Shown: piece after piece, positions 33,794 to 46,382 of the stretch | Position numbering within the stretch: position 1 is the stretch's first letter | How the letters are laid out: every line of letters begins with the position of its first letter | Assembly (NCBI GenBank): GCA_946894095.1 | Contig: OX335649.1 | Span: forward strand, 10,434,001-10,498,000 | From: Incurvaria masculella | Lineage: Eukaryota > Arthropoda > Insecta > Lepidoptera > Incurvariidae | Length of the DNA stretch: 64,000 bases | Direction of reading: 5' to 3' | The notes under the pieces: generated by a model | Told to the model about the DNA's origin: nothing | Database searches by the model: none | What the model saw: only the letters and a program-made list of their open reading frames with translations | Translations under genes and position numbers: made by a program

Positions 33794-33986
33794 ATGCAAG
33801 AAAGGCTCAGCACTTTGCAAATTTTGCTACGGCATCTCTTGTCAAAACGTCGCCGTAATCGCCGAAGGAGGAGAAGACAACGACGTCGATGAGCCTCTAC
33901 CTATTTTTCAAGCTGAATCAATTGATTTCGAACCAATCACAAAGCGGGAAAAAATAACTATACCAACCCAAAATTATGTCTTATAA
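33794..33986 (+). CDS. Possible further Zasp52 terminal exon
   Basis: After GATAATGCAG the sequence ATGCAAGAAAGG is open for 63 codons if entered in phase 2: CKKGSALCKFCYGISCQNVA, then an acidic stretch and a tail ending QNYVL, with TAA at 33984. AATAAATAAA follows at about 34005. In phase 0 it gives only a short Arg-rich peptide. It begins like the LIM4 terminal exon (C-K-K), and needs the same phase-2 donors as the overlapping frame at 31598. Predicted from signals alone; it could belong to another gene. Confidence 0.4.
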
Positions 33987-34370
33987 ATATGCATATACAT
34001 ATTTAGCAATAAATAAAAAGGTTACATAAAAACATTTTAAATGCATTATTAATAGGCTAAATATATATATTTCTTGTGTATGTACATGGGTTTTCCTTTC
34101 AAACTACCCTCAAACTGTCGTGAGAACTCGACAAAGCTAATTTGCAAAAAATCCAGTGCTCCCTTTTTTTTGGATTTGTAAGCATCGTGAGGAAACAATG
34201 CTTTAGAACATCGTAAAGCTTATTACATTCGCTACACTATATCTCACTTTGAATTAGCCGTAAAATGAGCATGCTCTCCTATATCACAGGCAATTTAGGT
34301 TACAGATATAACTTTAGATAAATTGTAAGTATTTCATTAAAACACGGACTGGTGATTGTAACATAATTAA

Positions 34371-34681
34371 CCCTTTCACCGCCAAGGTTTTTTGGCATAC
34401 TTAATCCTTCTCAATACGCCACATTACAATTGTTTCGATCATATGCAGTCTTGAATTGTTGTTTGTTTTGTTGCAAATAGTGTGTTTCCACTGTTGAAAC
34501 AGTAGAAATCTAATGAACGCTAGTATGTACTGTGCAATTATGTAAATAAAACACATTATTTCGTAATCAGTAAAGTTTTATTAATGTTTGAAGTTGAGTA
34601 GTTTTCTGTCGGATATATCCGACGATGGCGCCTGCAGAATGCCTTGCTCTGACGGATATATACATTCCTGGCGGGAAAGGG
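34371..34681. mobile_element. 311-bp piggyBac-type MITE
   Basis: Bounded by TTAA on both sides (34367-34370 and 34682-34685). Left end CCCTTTCACCGCC, right end GGCGGGAAAGGG, i.e. inverted ends starting CCCTTT. The TTAA target and CCC-start ends are those of piggyBac elements. No transposase inside. Confidence 0.85.
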
Positions 34682-34759
34682 TTAATAGGTATCAATATGT
34701 CCAGACAATCAGTATATTCATCAGCAGGTGCATACCAACATCTACTTTGTAGAGCAAAT

Positions 34760-34861
34760 CTAGCTAACGCACCCACTCTGCGCTGGCGAACATACCTGTG
34801 AACCCAGATTCAGACATTTAGCTTATCGTTACCAAAAATATTGTGACCTCCCAGAATAATA
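34760..34861. mobile_element. End fragment of the long-arm fold-back family
   Basis: Matches the right outer end of the 5-kb fold-back element (47430-47553): ACCTGTGAACCCAG, CATTTA, AAAAAT.TTGTGACCTCCC against CGTGGCCTCTC, and AGAATA. Shows that this end is a repeated, mobile sequence. Confidence 0.6.
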
Positions 34862-35286
34862 ATAAACATAAAAAACAGTACCTATAAAAAGACAGTAACA
34901 AGAAGAGAAAGACAAATCACGGAACACAAATATTTAGGAAGTAGGGCTACTTTTCTCCATTTAAAAGGTTTGGGAGATTTGTGTTCCAAATACCGTTCTG
35001 AAGGTCGCACTGTCCAAATAGTCAAGCTGTCCACATTACATCTCGAAGTAGTTGCAGCAGACTGAAGGTCGCGGAGTAAAAATTATCTGGCCGTAGGCTG
35101 CGAGCGCCACATCATGTTTCCAAGCCAGAGACGTGGAAAGCTTGAAGGTTTACCCTCAAAAACTCGCTGTATACTCTGCGAGGGCTGGCCGAGGACTGAG
35201 CTATTTTTAACAACTGAAAGTTTTCATATTAGAAGTTATGAACCTGGAGCACAGTTTCCGGTCTAGAAGCTTCTATGTATATCCTG

Positions 35287-36829
35287 GTTCAATAAAGAAA
35301 CTATATAGAAATGGTGGCTTGTACTTGCGAATCGCATGCTATCTCGCTTCGACTATATCACTATCTATACTCACACAGTGCGGTACCGACTGCAAAACGA
35401 CAGTTTACAAAGCGCACAGTGATATGTACTCAATTGCGGTGTTAGGTCGGTAAAGTGTTTCACTGGTTGAACTGAACAGAACTATGACTTCTAAAAACCG
35501 CCGGAAGATACTTTGGAGTGTCGCCCGAGAAATTGTGTTTAAGAGAGTCGTTATCCTATCATATAACTACGGGTGATAACTTTATACATGCTCTTAATAT
35601 TTAACTATGCTTATGAAATTTTGGATTCTAAAATATTTTGTCAAAATCTACGTATGTATTTTTATTTTCTGGATACAGGTAATGTATGAATACTGGAACA
35701 TTTTAATCAGTTTATTAAAAGCCAACACTTTTCTTTACTTTGTTGCATAACATTACTTCACAGGATTTGTTTCTTGTAAGCGACACTATTGACTGGTGCA
35801 ATACGACAGGTATTTTTTTCAAAATCAACGAGTTCGATTCGCGGCTAGGGAAACAAAAAAATCTAAAATCGAATAATGCATTTTTAGTTTTTATCAAAAT
35901 CCGTGAGAGGAGTGATCCTTTGAGTGTTTTTCGCTATTTCTTATAGTTTCGGATCTAGCCCTGAAGGCCCACTGGAAAAGTTTACCCTGTATATCTTTTA
36001 GATTGTAAAATATTGATTGGCTAATAAGCATTAGAAAAAGATGTCTATCTTTATGTTAATTTTTTTACTGAAAATACAGATATTTACAAAAAAAAACATA
36101 CAGAGGCTTAATAAAAGCTATGTTCCTCATACAATAGTATTTTACTAATCATTTGAAAAACACTGTTCCGATTTGCTTGATATTTGGTATCTAATATTCT
36201 ACAAAAAATATCTGTGAAATATAATATCTGTGTCTTCGCGTTTTTGTTTTGCTGAAAAATCAAAAGCAAGTCAAATAACAGGCAAAATAAAATCTTCATA
36301 CAAATTTTCTTTTTTCTGGTTTGTGAGACAGGATAAATTTTTCGAAAAAACAAACACGTGCAGACATACATATTTGTTGCCTGATATTAAGTCCCAAATA
36401 TCAAGCAAACTGGAACAGTGATTTTCAAATGATTAGTAAACTACGTTTTTATGGGGAGCGTAATTTTCTGATGCTTACGGGCCCACCTTAAGTTAATACC
36501 TTGGTTCAGATGAATCTTCTGGAATGCAAAAATTCATTTTAATACATAAACAAGTAAATTTAAAAGACCCAAAGTTTTATTAACCTTTTCCTACCTCTTG
36601 AACTAATTAACATTATAGGTAAATATACTTTTTCGTACTAAACAGGTACGTCGCTTATTTCAAGGAATGTAGTATTTATTTATGTTTAATTTCATTAATT
36701 TATTGTTGTATCGTGAAATATTACAAAAATCTTAAAACATAAATGTATACTTTGTAACAATAGTATGCTGACCATACCGTCTGTTGGACAAGTACAAGCC
36801 GCCATTTCTATATAGTTTCTTTAATGAAC
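35287..36829. mobile_element. 1.5-kb element with 40-bp inverted ends
   Basis: TTCAATAAAGAAACTATATA and GAAATGGTGGCTTGTACTTG at the left recur inverted at 36789-36829, with one or two changes. Inside, a second inverted pair of about 46 bp faces inward (36141-36186 against 36393-36440, e.g. TTTACTAATCATTTGAAAA), which may be a separate nested MITE. No coding domain recognised. Confidence 0.6.
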
Positions 36830-38132
36830 TGTCTTATAAAAGAAGTCTTTTCATAATGAAGTCCCTGCCGGTTTTTTATTTTTTAAATACATTTTTAATA
36901 CCCATATGGCTACTTTACAAATTATCCAATAATCAAACACTATAATACATTAACCCTTTGGCTTTCGAGCGAATTACCAGAAAACTACCTTCCAATTCCG
37001 CAGGTGTGACTGGCGGGCGGCCACGTGAGGTGAGTTCAAGAAAATAATTCGCCCTGAATACTTTTTATATGAAAGTCCACATAATGATCAGTGAATAATT
37101 TCCATGTAGTATAAAACTGCATGAAAACGTTATAAAACTTAGGTAGCAGGAAGACAATGAGTTACTTACGATTTTAATGTTCTGCATAATGTTTATGTTC
37201 ACTTGTCCACTTTGGTATTTTGGTACGCACGGCACGGCGGCGGCACGGCGGCGGCGGCACCACAGCGGGAGCAGCAGTCGATGACTTATGTGGGTAGTTC
37301 GCATAGTTTCATAACGTCATCGGTCTCGGATATTCAGCTGCCGGACTAGGCCTCTGCCCATATCCCGGCTAGTCTGGGAGTCACACCTTCGGATTCGTAT
37401 AAAGTTTATTTATTAATATTGTGTTAGAAAAAGATGAAAAGATAATCAGAAAATTATTACACACAATTAAAAACACTAACAAAAAATAGTTTACAGGTAT
37501 ATAATAATTAACTATAAAATATTCGAAAGTAAAAAAAATTAAGTGTACGTATATTTAATTAGTGTGAGATGGATATTATATTCAAATGAAACTAAAAAAT
37601 CCTTGCAAAAGGTGTAATGAACTTATTCATTTTCATATGTAGTTGCAAATAATGCTGTATATGTAAACCTAACGATTCAGATTGCAGTTGGATGGATAAC
37701 ATGGATTGCAATGGATAACATTATAAAGTATAAATAAATAAACAAAATATATTCAAATAATTACTCTTTCCATGCCTGATTGATTTTATACAGTAATCCT
37801 GTCCTAAGTAGAACAAAAAAACATGTAAAGTAAAATTACTTTTGTGTTGAAATGTTTACTATTTCAAAAAAATATCCAAATATAGGGGGATCCAGCCAAT
37901 AGTTGACCATTAAAAAAAAATATGTTTTATGCTAATGCTTGACCATTATTTTTCATTAGCTGAGTTTCAAAGGAAAAATCAAACTACTCTCGATACTGTT
38001 AAATTGTCATTTATTTATTGAACTTATAAGACTATCCCAATATCTATGGTATGGGCGAACAATGAAGCTGTGCAATATAAGGTGGTGTGTTGGGCTCATA
38101 TCTAGACACATTAATGCATAGCTCAATAAAAA
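36830..38132. other. Intergenic, nothing coding
   Basis: AT-rich apart from a short CGG-rich patch at 37225-37275 (GGCACGGCGGCGG repeated). No gene recognised. Confidence 0.5.
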
Positions 38133-38837
38133 AAACCGGCCAAGTGCGAGTCGGACTCGCACACGAAGGGTTCCATTCCAACGTACAAGATTTAACACAA
38201 AAAAAATACGTTTGGTATGCGGAGCCCCCTTTTAATTTTCGAACTCTACCTATTTGTTGTTAAGCGGCTGGAAAGGCCCGAGGCCTGGGAGACACCGAGA
38301 GAGGATGAGAGATTTCTGACCTGATGCCTCCGGGCTCGCACCTTCCACAAGGATGTTCTCACTTTCTTCTGGCCAGGAATGTTGCTGGAGGCAGCTGTCA
38401 AGCACTCGCACGCGGACACCTTTTCACCACTTGCGTACAACTCCTCGCGCGATGAGGGCAATGCGATGGTACAGTGAGAGGATGGCTTGTCTCTTCGGAG
38501 TGACCATTCGCGGCGCGGTTCTTTTAGCGGTTGAAGTCCGACTCGCGAGCACGATTTTAAATCATAATCGCACGCATCTTCTGGTTTGCAGTGGTTCCGT
38601 CTCTCTCTCTCTCTTAGGAGGGGAAAAGATGAGAAGGAACGAGAGGAAAGTGTTGTATTGAGTAGTGTTTTTATGAAGTAGTGTTGGCGGGAAAATCAGT
38701 TAACGGCGTGTCCAGCGGCAAAATAAATACATATACCTATTATGGTTCATGAGATACATCCCCGTGACAGACGGACGGACAGCAGAGGCTTAGTAATAGG
38801 GTTCCGTTGGCACCCTTTGGGTACGGAACCCTAAAAA
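38133..38837 (-). mobile_element. GGGTTCCGTAC-family element with a foreign or diverged middle
   Basis: Starts AAACCGGCCAAGTGCGAGTC and ends GGGTACGGAACCCTAAAAA, the two ends of a repeat family also present at 50153-50433 in the other direction. The middle (about 38250-38735) does not match that copy and is GC-richer; it includes (CT)n at 38605-38620. It is probably an insertion. Confidence 0.65.
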
Positions 38838-39709
38838 TAGCATACAGAACAAATATTTTAAGTGAACATTGCCTTTCCACCTCGAAAGTATAAATAGCTC
38901 ACATTTGTTCAGTTTCTCTTTGCGTAATATAAAGTCTGGTTACATGATTTGGGAGAATTCGTAATTTAACAGGTATTAAAAGAAGACATTGCATGAATAT
39001 CATTATATATTACTCGTATAATATAGCAAATTACATAAAACCAATGAGTTCTCAAGAAGTCACAAACTATTCAAGGCTAGATCTAAAATTTAGTAGCTAC
39101 TCACGATGGTCTAGTTTCCATTTTACTATCATCGGCAGTTTGATCTGTTGAGTCTATGGGAACTTTCCAGTCATCGTCTCCAGTAGCGATACCGTACATT
39201 CTGGAACAAGTGGAAGCACGATTAATTTAAGGGCATAAATAGACTTTTTATTTATGATTTTGAGGACGGCATATGGCATACACTAGGACCTCACATAGGA
39301 GGTGCCAAACGACGCCCATGAGCTTTTGAACTTTTAATGGGGCTGCAAAAAACCATGCCTGTCAGCCAGGTGCTTCTTCACACCATATTTTAAAAACCCC
39401 AGGTAGTACTTAGGGGTAAATACCTCGGAGTGCATTGCATAGTTTACTGACCTTATAGATAAAGGACCTAGAGGATCGGTAGGTTCTGTTTTTTTGTTAT
39501 GTCGACAGTGAATAATCGCATTTCCTTCCTGTTCAGTTTTGTGCGATGATAGTAAGGGGACGGAGGGTTATGCAGCAATTAAACTTAAATTCTTAATAAA
39601 GGCACCTGACCAGAACGCCATGACTATACGACGTTTAAAGCTTTAATTTGCATATATCGTGAATACATCCTACACATCCACTTCCTGAACTACCGTCAAA
39701 CAACGTCGA
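38838..39709. other. Intergenic, nothing recognised
   Basis: No coding domain, no clear repeat. Confidence 0.45.
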
Positions 39710-40180
39710 ACAACGACAGTTTAAAGTAGAAGACCAAGTGTTAGTACGAGAAGGGAGACTAGGGACGTGGACACGGGGACATATAGGTACCATGTTAGGT
39801 AAAAATATGTATGAGGTATATTTAGATCGCGGAGGATGCGTAAAAAAGCATGCGGATCAATTGGCAATGGACAGAAGTTCGAAAGAAAATTGTCCGGGGA
39901 CGTCCACTTCGCGGTCGCCCTCGCCGATATCTACAGAGGCGGAGGTAAGGCCTCTGTAGATATCGGCGAGGGCGACCGCGAAGTGGACGTCCCCGGACAA
40001 TTTTCTTTCGAACTTCTGTCCATTGCCAATTGATCCGCATGCTTTTTTACGCATCCTCCGCGATCTAAATATACCTCATACATATTTTTACCTAACATGG
40101 TACCTATATGTCCCCGTGTCCACGTCCCTAGTCTCCCTTCTCGTACTAACACTTGGTCTTCTACTTTAAACTGTCGTTGT
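39710..40180. repeat. 231-bp palindrome at the end of the gypsy-like fragment
   Basis: Bases 39710-39940 are repeated in reverse at 39950-40180 around a 9-bp spacer (GGAGGTAAG), without indels. The arm is the last part of the pol frame (encoding VLVREGRLGTWTRGHIG on each strand). Near-perfect symmetry suggests a very recent inverted duplication or an assembly artefact. Confidence 0.92.
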
Positions 40181-41580
40181 TTTCGGTTCCCGCTATACTT
40201 CATCTGTGAACACTGATTTTTTGTTACAGCCGCGCGGGTGAGGTCGGAGTATGGCGGGGAGCCTTGCGATACGTTTTCTGTCCTGAGCGCGTCGAGTCGC
40301 GAGCGCAGCGATCGTCCGAACAGCAGCGCAGCCGGAGAGCTCTCGGTTGTTGTGTGTCGCGAGTTCCTATACTCAAACAAGTATTCCATTAATCGAACGT
40401 TAAACTCTTTCGCCGAGTGGCTTGCGGCCACGCTTTTTATGCCCTTTTTCACTATTTTGACGTAACTCTCCGCCTGTCCGTTGCTCGCCGGGTGATACGT
40501 TGCGGTCGTGACGTGCGAAATACCATTTAATTTACAAAAATGTTGAAATTCATTAGATGTAAACGATGTACCGTTGTCTGTCACGCACGTATGAAAAACT
40601 CCAAACCTAGACATTACTTCCTTCAGTTTTTCGATCACCGCCGCCGTAGTGTACCCTGACCTCATCTCGAACACCTCTACCCATTTCGAAAACGCATCGA
40701 CAACCAATAAAAACATTTTTCCGTTGCACGGACCTAAGAAATCACAATGAACGCGATAGAAAGGTTCCGGTGGGTACTGCCATAAGGCTGGCGGCACACG
40801 CGGCGGCGCAGGTCGCAACTGAATACATACCGAGCAGGAACTTATCATATCCTCTATTTGCGAGTCGATATGCGGCCACCAAAATCGTGATCGCGCTTCG
40901 GCCTTTACTTTGACTACTCCTAAATGAGTTCTGTGTAGTTCTTTGAGGACACGTGATCGGTAAATTGAGGGCACCACTAACTTATGACCGCGCATAATAC
41001 ATCCCTGTTCGAGGGACAACTGGAGCCTACATTTAAAATATGGTTCTAATTTCACTTCCCGAACACTTTTTGGCCAACCTTCGCGAACGTGCTGTGTCAC
41101 CGCCTTTAATACCTGGTCATTTTCTGTTTGAAACCGTATGTCATCGAGTGAAATCGGCATATCCCCATCGTTCACAAAATTAATGTATGCGGCTCGCTCG
41201 TTCTCCCACTCGCGCGCGTCCGGCTCGTCAGGTTCCGTATTACCATCGATGTGAAGTGACCTCGACAAATAATCTGCGACATTGGATTCTCCTTTAATAT
41301 ATTCTATTGTAAAATTATAAGCTGAGAGGAATAGTGCATAACGCTGTAAACGATTTGCAGACACTTCTGGTATGCCCCTGTGGGGTCCAAAGATTGATGT
41401 TAATGGCCTATGATCAGTGCGCAAGACAAACGGTTCACTACGCCCGTATAAGTACTGATGATACCTACGCACTCCAAATATAATAGCTGTGGCTTCTTTC
41501 TGAAGCTGACTGTACCTTCTCTCTGCTTTTGTGAGTGAGCGAGAACCGTAAGAAAGAGGTTTTTCTTTCCCCTTTTCCAC
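39931..41580 (-). pseudogene. Truncated gypsy-like Pol: RNase H and integrase
   Basis: A 549-codon frame on the - strand. It begins inside RNase H (KPLSYGSRSLTKAERRYSQL, then TDHRPL), continues with the integrase zinc motif (HRTHLGVVKVKAEARSRFWW, then CSVC) and the D,D,E core (VHCDFLGP, TDNGTSF, SNGQAES), and ends in a chromatin-proximal tail. Gag, protease and reverse transcriptase are missing: the frame starts directly after an LTR-like sequence, so an internal deletion removed them. The 3' end runs into the palindrome. It is a different lineage from the mag-like element at 12667. Confidence 0.9.
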
Positions 41581-41905
41581 AGTCGACAGGCAGAGTCAAA
41601 CTACACACGTCCGTAAGCTAGTTATTTATTTGCGAACTGCCTGCACTGGCCAGCGCGTCTCTCGGCGCACACATACCACGTAAGTATTTACACGAACACA
41701 CACTTTTATATCCTACTTACATATCTAACAGAATCATAATAAGATCGCGGTTGAAATCATGCACCGAACGAGCGCCGAGCGAGCGCATACACCGAAGGAT
41801 GGTCCGCGACTACCGGTCGTGCGAGCGTATCAATCGAAGTCTAGTGTGCGCGAGCATGCGGGGTACATGTTAACGATTTGCTAACCTTTCATCTACCTAA
41901 AAACG
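41581..41905 (-). repeat. Candidate LTR of the truncated gypsy-like element
   Basis: Read on the - strand it contains GATATAAAAG (TATA-like) and then AATAAATAAC about 110 bases on, as in an LTR, and it abuts the truncated pol frame. No second copy is in the window to confirm it. Confidence 0.4.
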
Positions 41906-42576
41906 TGTACATAATTTTTGGTTCAACTCGCAACGGCTAAGTGCATTTATGTTGCATCCAAAAGTCATGCTGTTGAGAAAAATGTCGAATGTTAGGTAAT
42001 AATTCTTCTCCTAACCTTTTCCACTCAATTCCAGCACCGATGAATAAACACGTCAGTAAGGTATGCCATATCGTGGTGATGCCCGTAACCGTCTCTCGAC
42101 CATGGCCAAAGTTTTTAAATGTGCGGATCGCTAGTCGCACCTGTCCAGCTGGTGACAATGGACGACGAACGAACATTGCGGGGGGCTGAGCCAACCGATG
42201 AGTCCGTATCCTTGTTTGTTTCTTCCACAAGTGTATTCAAAATATACTATTTACATCGATGGTGATAACCGATTTATCCGTGCAAGATGGGCGAGTCAAG
42301 ATAGGTTAGACACAGGGATATTGGATGTTGCTGAATTAGACGAGTTTGAAGATATAATATTTCTACGTAAAGTATCTTGATTATAATTCAATTGTAGTTT
42401 AAAAAACAATTAAGTTTTTGACAGTGATAGCGGGCGGTGAAGGTATACATTACTTTTTTTGGAACTTTCATCCATGAGGGAAAGACAAGAGCTCTTGCTA
42501 TCGCTATACAGCCGCCATGCAAAGCGATGGCCGAATTGCGCTCAAACGCTGACGGCGTGAATACAGTTGGTCTGTA
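41906..42576. other. Unrecognised stretch
   Basis: Several short open frames but no known domain. Confidence 0.4.
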
Positions 42577-44660
42577 TAGTCTAGGAGGTCACGACATTTT
42601 AGGGAATGATAACGTAAATGGCTGAAACTAGGTTCACAGGTTAGGGAACGACCCCCCGATGCCAAATATGCCGGTCTGCCTGCCTCAAGTGGTTGCGTTA
42701 GCTAGATATGGCGCCTGAAAAACTCGTTATCATGACAAAAAAAAAAATCATAACGTAATTGGCTGAAAACAGTATGGAGCGCAAATACTAGTTGTACTCA
42801 TGTGAATTACGCAAAAACTGAACAAAAGTTTGGTTGCGTTATGGAGCAATGCCCATTCAAAGACACTTTATCATGACCGAAAGAAAATCATAATGTAAAT
42901 GGCTAAAACCAGTATGGAATGCAACTACTAGTTGTACTCATGTGAATTACGCAAAAACTGAACAAATCTTTGGTTGCATTTCCTAGCAATATGCGAATGA
43001 AGTTACAGATATCACTTTCATTGCATTCAAGTTTTTAATAAAATCATACCTACTGGTTATTTTTGCATTATTAATAGGTATGAATATTTCCAAACAAACA
43101 TTTTATTCATCATTAGGTACATACCAACATCATTTTAGCATCTGTTTTAAAAGTTAAAGTACTCGACTAAAGCTAGACTAGAGTCAAACACATTTAATTA
43201 AACATTTAAATTGTATTAATAATGTCACCACGGGGACATTATTTTTTGGAGATATTTAACATATATATAGTGCAAAATCCCAAAATGTCAGAGTTAGGCA
43301 GGCGGGGATGCGAGGAGCGTTTGTTTTGGTCCGCGCTCGAGTAAACTCTGCGCGTCGCCTCCAGTAGATAAAAGACATACAATGCGATTCAAATAAGAAT
43401 AGGACAGGGCTAGTGACTAACTTCACTTGAATTAGCTCGGAAAAGTACGGTCGGCACTCATGCATCAGAATCGAGGTGTGATCCGAGTATGTCTGTGAAC
43501 ATGCTTTTTCCTTTTTTTTATTGTGTAGCCTTTCTGCCGTGACAGCGACACTAGATAAAACACAAATCTACGCAGTGTAGGATAACATTGAGTGCCATTT
43601 ACAGAATATGCAGTTACATGACTTTGCATTTTAGGTTATCTATTTTATGTATATTACATAGTTACATGTGCTTAGTTTGTGTCGGATGTCCTCGAAAGTG
43701 CCTTAGTTTAGTTGTTTTATTGGTTAATTTTGTTTATTATAGCGTTATTGTTTTTTTTTTAAATCTCTGTTCTTCAAATGATATTTACTTAAAACTAATT
43801 ATTTTTTCTAAATGTTAATTCGATATTTTTTGCAGAAACTTTTTTCCACGCCATACTGAAATTAATTGGCTTTCGCAGTTTGACATTTAAAATGGCGGTG
43901 GTCCCTGTCCTATTCTTATTTGAATCGCATTGTATATTTCGTTGCTGTTGTTTCTCCTGTGACTTTGTAAAATGAAATAAAGGTGAATAAAATATTATCT
44001 TTGGTGTGACATTAGAACACTGGGATATTGGTAAAATAATTGCAATATTAAGGTTTCGAGGAGGAACCAGAGCGGCAGCGAAAAGAATTAGTCTCTGATA
44101 AACGTGGGTTGAACACAGGCCCACAAAAAACCCGGAAAATCTCCGCTGCAATGCTTTGAAGGTCCTTTGCGAAATTTCGTATACGTTGTTACTTATACCG
44201 GTGCAGGGACAGCCCTAATATACGACGAACAGGCAGTTTCTCCAGGCGCCTAACCTTTAGATGCTTGATACAAAATGATAACGAAATCCGCGATGCACCA
44301 CATCTAAACACGGGTAACGCCTCAAGTGAGACCTTTTCCACGTTCCCCTTATTGTAAGACGTGAGTGCAGATTGCCACATACAGCCTAAGAAGTTACACC
44401 GCGAACTTCATTCCGGTATTTGGAACATAAATTCCCCCAGGGCCCCTATAATTTGAAATGTATCGGTTCGGGCTTGTGGACTAGGCTATCATAGGCGTAG
44501 GGAGTGCGCCCACCATCGGCTTCGACATTTGACCCGCGGCTTTGTAGTTACCAGCAGGAGTGGGTAACTGCTCTGCTGCTGTTGTCAGGCAAGCACGTCA
44601 TGTTCGGGCTGCCTACTCCGAGCGTAGAGAGCGACCTTAGTTTTTTAGTACGTACTTAAC

Positions 44661-44762
44661 TTGACATTGGATGGCTAATACCAAACTGACCGTCCGATAT
44701 TAGCCTGAAACACTACATGGGAACTAGTTACCATGCCAGGACCTTCCTTATGCTCATGACCT
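44661..44762 (-). mobile_element. SINE 3' fragment, copy 4
   Basis: In reverse: GATGGCTAATACCA, CATGCCAGGACCTTCC and TGCTCAT, the 3' part of the SINE family. Inside the fold-back element. Confidence 0.65.
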
Positions 44763-45239
44763 ATATGCAGGCGAGTTGCCCTAATTAACTTGCCTTGATT
44801 CTAGGTCATGGAATGGAGGGATGCATTATTTTTTAATGTCCCAAAGAAACAACTCCGGCACGGATATGGGAGTTAGGCTAATGGTCGTCGCGAGCATGGA
44901 TTGAAACGTTAGGCTTCGGTTTCAGCCGGTGAGCATACATTATAGCTCCGGTACCTATCAGGAAAATAAGAAGTGGACATCTCACGTGGCACTCACCGAG
45001 TACAGAAGCGATATGCTGAGGCGGCAAGACCTACTGGGGTTATGGTCCCAACTGAGGTTTCGGTGTCGGTGGTAATAGCGTCTCGTTCAGCCACCACGCT
45101 GTGCACATCATCGACATGACTACAAGAATCGTGCCAAGGATTTGCTGAGGACTCAGGTTCGAAGACAGTGCGCATAACTCCCATACGTGCGAGGGATAAC
45201 TGATCGCATAGGAAGGTTCTTTAGCAAAATTGGAATAAA

Positions 45240-45850
45240 AACATTTTTTTCAAACCTCTCACAACAATCTCTTCCATGCTTAGATCGGTGAAAGACAGAA
45301 ACCCACTACAGGACCCAGGAGTCTACAAAGTACCAAGTAGCTGTGAAAAAAGTTACATTGGCCAGACAAAACGGAACGTTCAAACCAGAACAGGAGAACA
45401 CATCAAGCTACTTAAAAACAATAAGTTCCACAAGTCGGCGATCTGTGAGCACGCCTTGAATAATAGAAATAACCATTGGATTCGCTTCGACCAAGCTGAA
45501 ACGATAAATATAGAAAAACAATACATACCACGCTTGGTTCAAGAATCGATAGAAATTACAAGGCATTCCAACTTTAACAGAGACGATAGTTGGAAGCTAT
45601 CAGCGTCTTGGTCTCCGTTACTGGCGAAATATGGCAACACAAGAGTTCAGCTGCCAACATTGAGGCAAAGTGACACCGTTAGCATAGTTCGCACAGATGA
45701 CTTCATTGCCGAACGGAATTCTTCGTCACTACCCTCATCTGCGGCTGAACCAAGCCACAGCTACAATCTGGCAGCCGACGACCTGCAGTTTACATCTGAC
45801 TGGACGAAGCGTCAGAGGTCCTCCAGGTCGCGTCGCGAATCCTAATGATG
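45240..45850 (+). pseudogene. Penelope-like retroelement C-terminus (GIY-YIG endonuclease)
   Basis: The frame contains D-P-G-V-Y-K-V-P (GIY position), SYIGQTKRNVQTRTGEHIKL (YIG and the following Arg), then FHKSAICEHALNN and N-H-W-I-R-F-D, and later the typical I-E-K-Q-Y-I-P-R and NFNRDDSWKLS. This is the GIY-YIG endonuclease end of a Penelope-like element, which cuts the target DNA during insertion. The upstream reverse transcriptase is missing; the 5' end is truncated near 45230. It lies between the arms of the fold-back element. Confidence 0.85.
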
Positions 45851-46231
45851 TCCACTGCGTGGTGGACGAAACGTTAGCTCGACGCGTAAGCTGAACACAA
45901 TTTTCGTAAACGTAAAATAATATGTCGAACAACAGTGAACATCTAAACCAACATATTTCTACCTCCTTTACCTTGGTCGACATTAAATTTAAAAAAATAC
46001 CTTATACGTTCGAGACAAAGGTGACTTTCTGAAGTGTTTGTTGGTTTAAAGTTACTACTTTTATCTTCTCTCGTGCAGAAATATTATATGTCAATCGAAG
46101 TGCAATATGAGTACTGTTAATTAAAAGAAATCGTCTCACCATTTCTATTTTAAAAGTGTTCTCATCAATCAAGATCGGACCAGCAAACGCCTAAGAACTT
46201 GTGGAAAAATATATGGTAAGTTTACCGGCAA

Positions 46232-46382
46232 CTTAAGAAAGAAAGAAAGAAAGAAATTCTTTATTGTGCAAATTACATTAAAAACTATTTACAGAACAAT
46301 TAAATCTAACAGAGCGAAACTGCACAAAGGCGGACTTATCACTAAAAGTGATTTCTTCCAGTCAACCTTAAACTTTAACTTA
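46232..46382 (-). mobile_element. CR1-like LINE 3' end, copy 2
   Basis: (GAAA)n, then TTCTTTATTGTGCAAATTAC, GCACAAAGGCGGACTTATCA and GTGATTTCTTCCAGTCAACC: the reverse complement of the tail seen at 19383. Confidence 0.7.

Larger units (their letters stand above)
34020..35286. other. Intergenic, repeats only
   Basis: Contains the piggyBac-type MITE at 34371 and a fragment of the long-arm fold-back family at 34760-34861. The rest is not recognised. Confidence 0.5.

Noticed and set aside
37004..37029. 26-base segment between TTCCGCAG and GTGAGT that looks like a microexon
   Set aside because: Not near any other coding segment, 26 bases would shift a frame, and no gene is recognised in the region.
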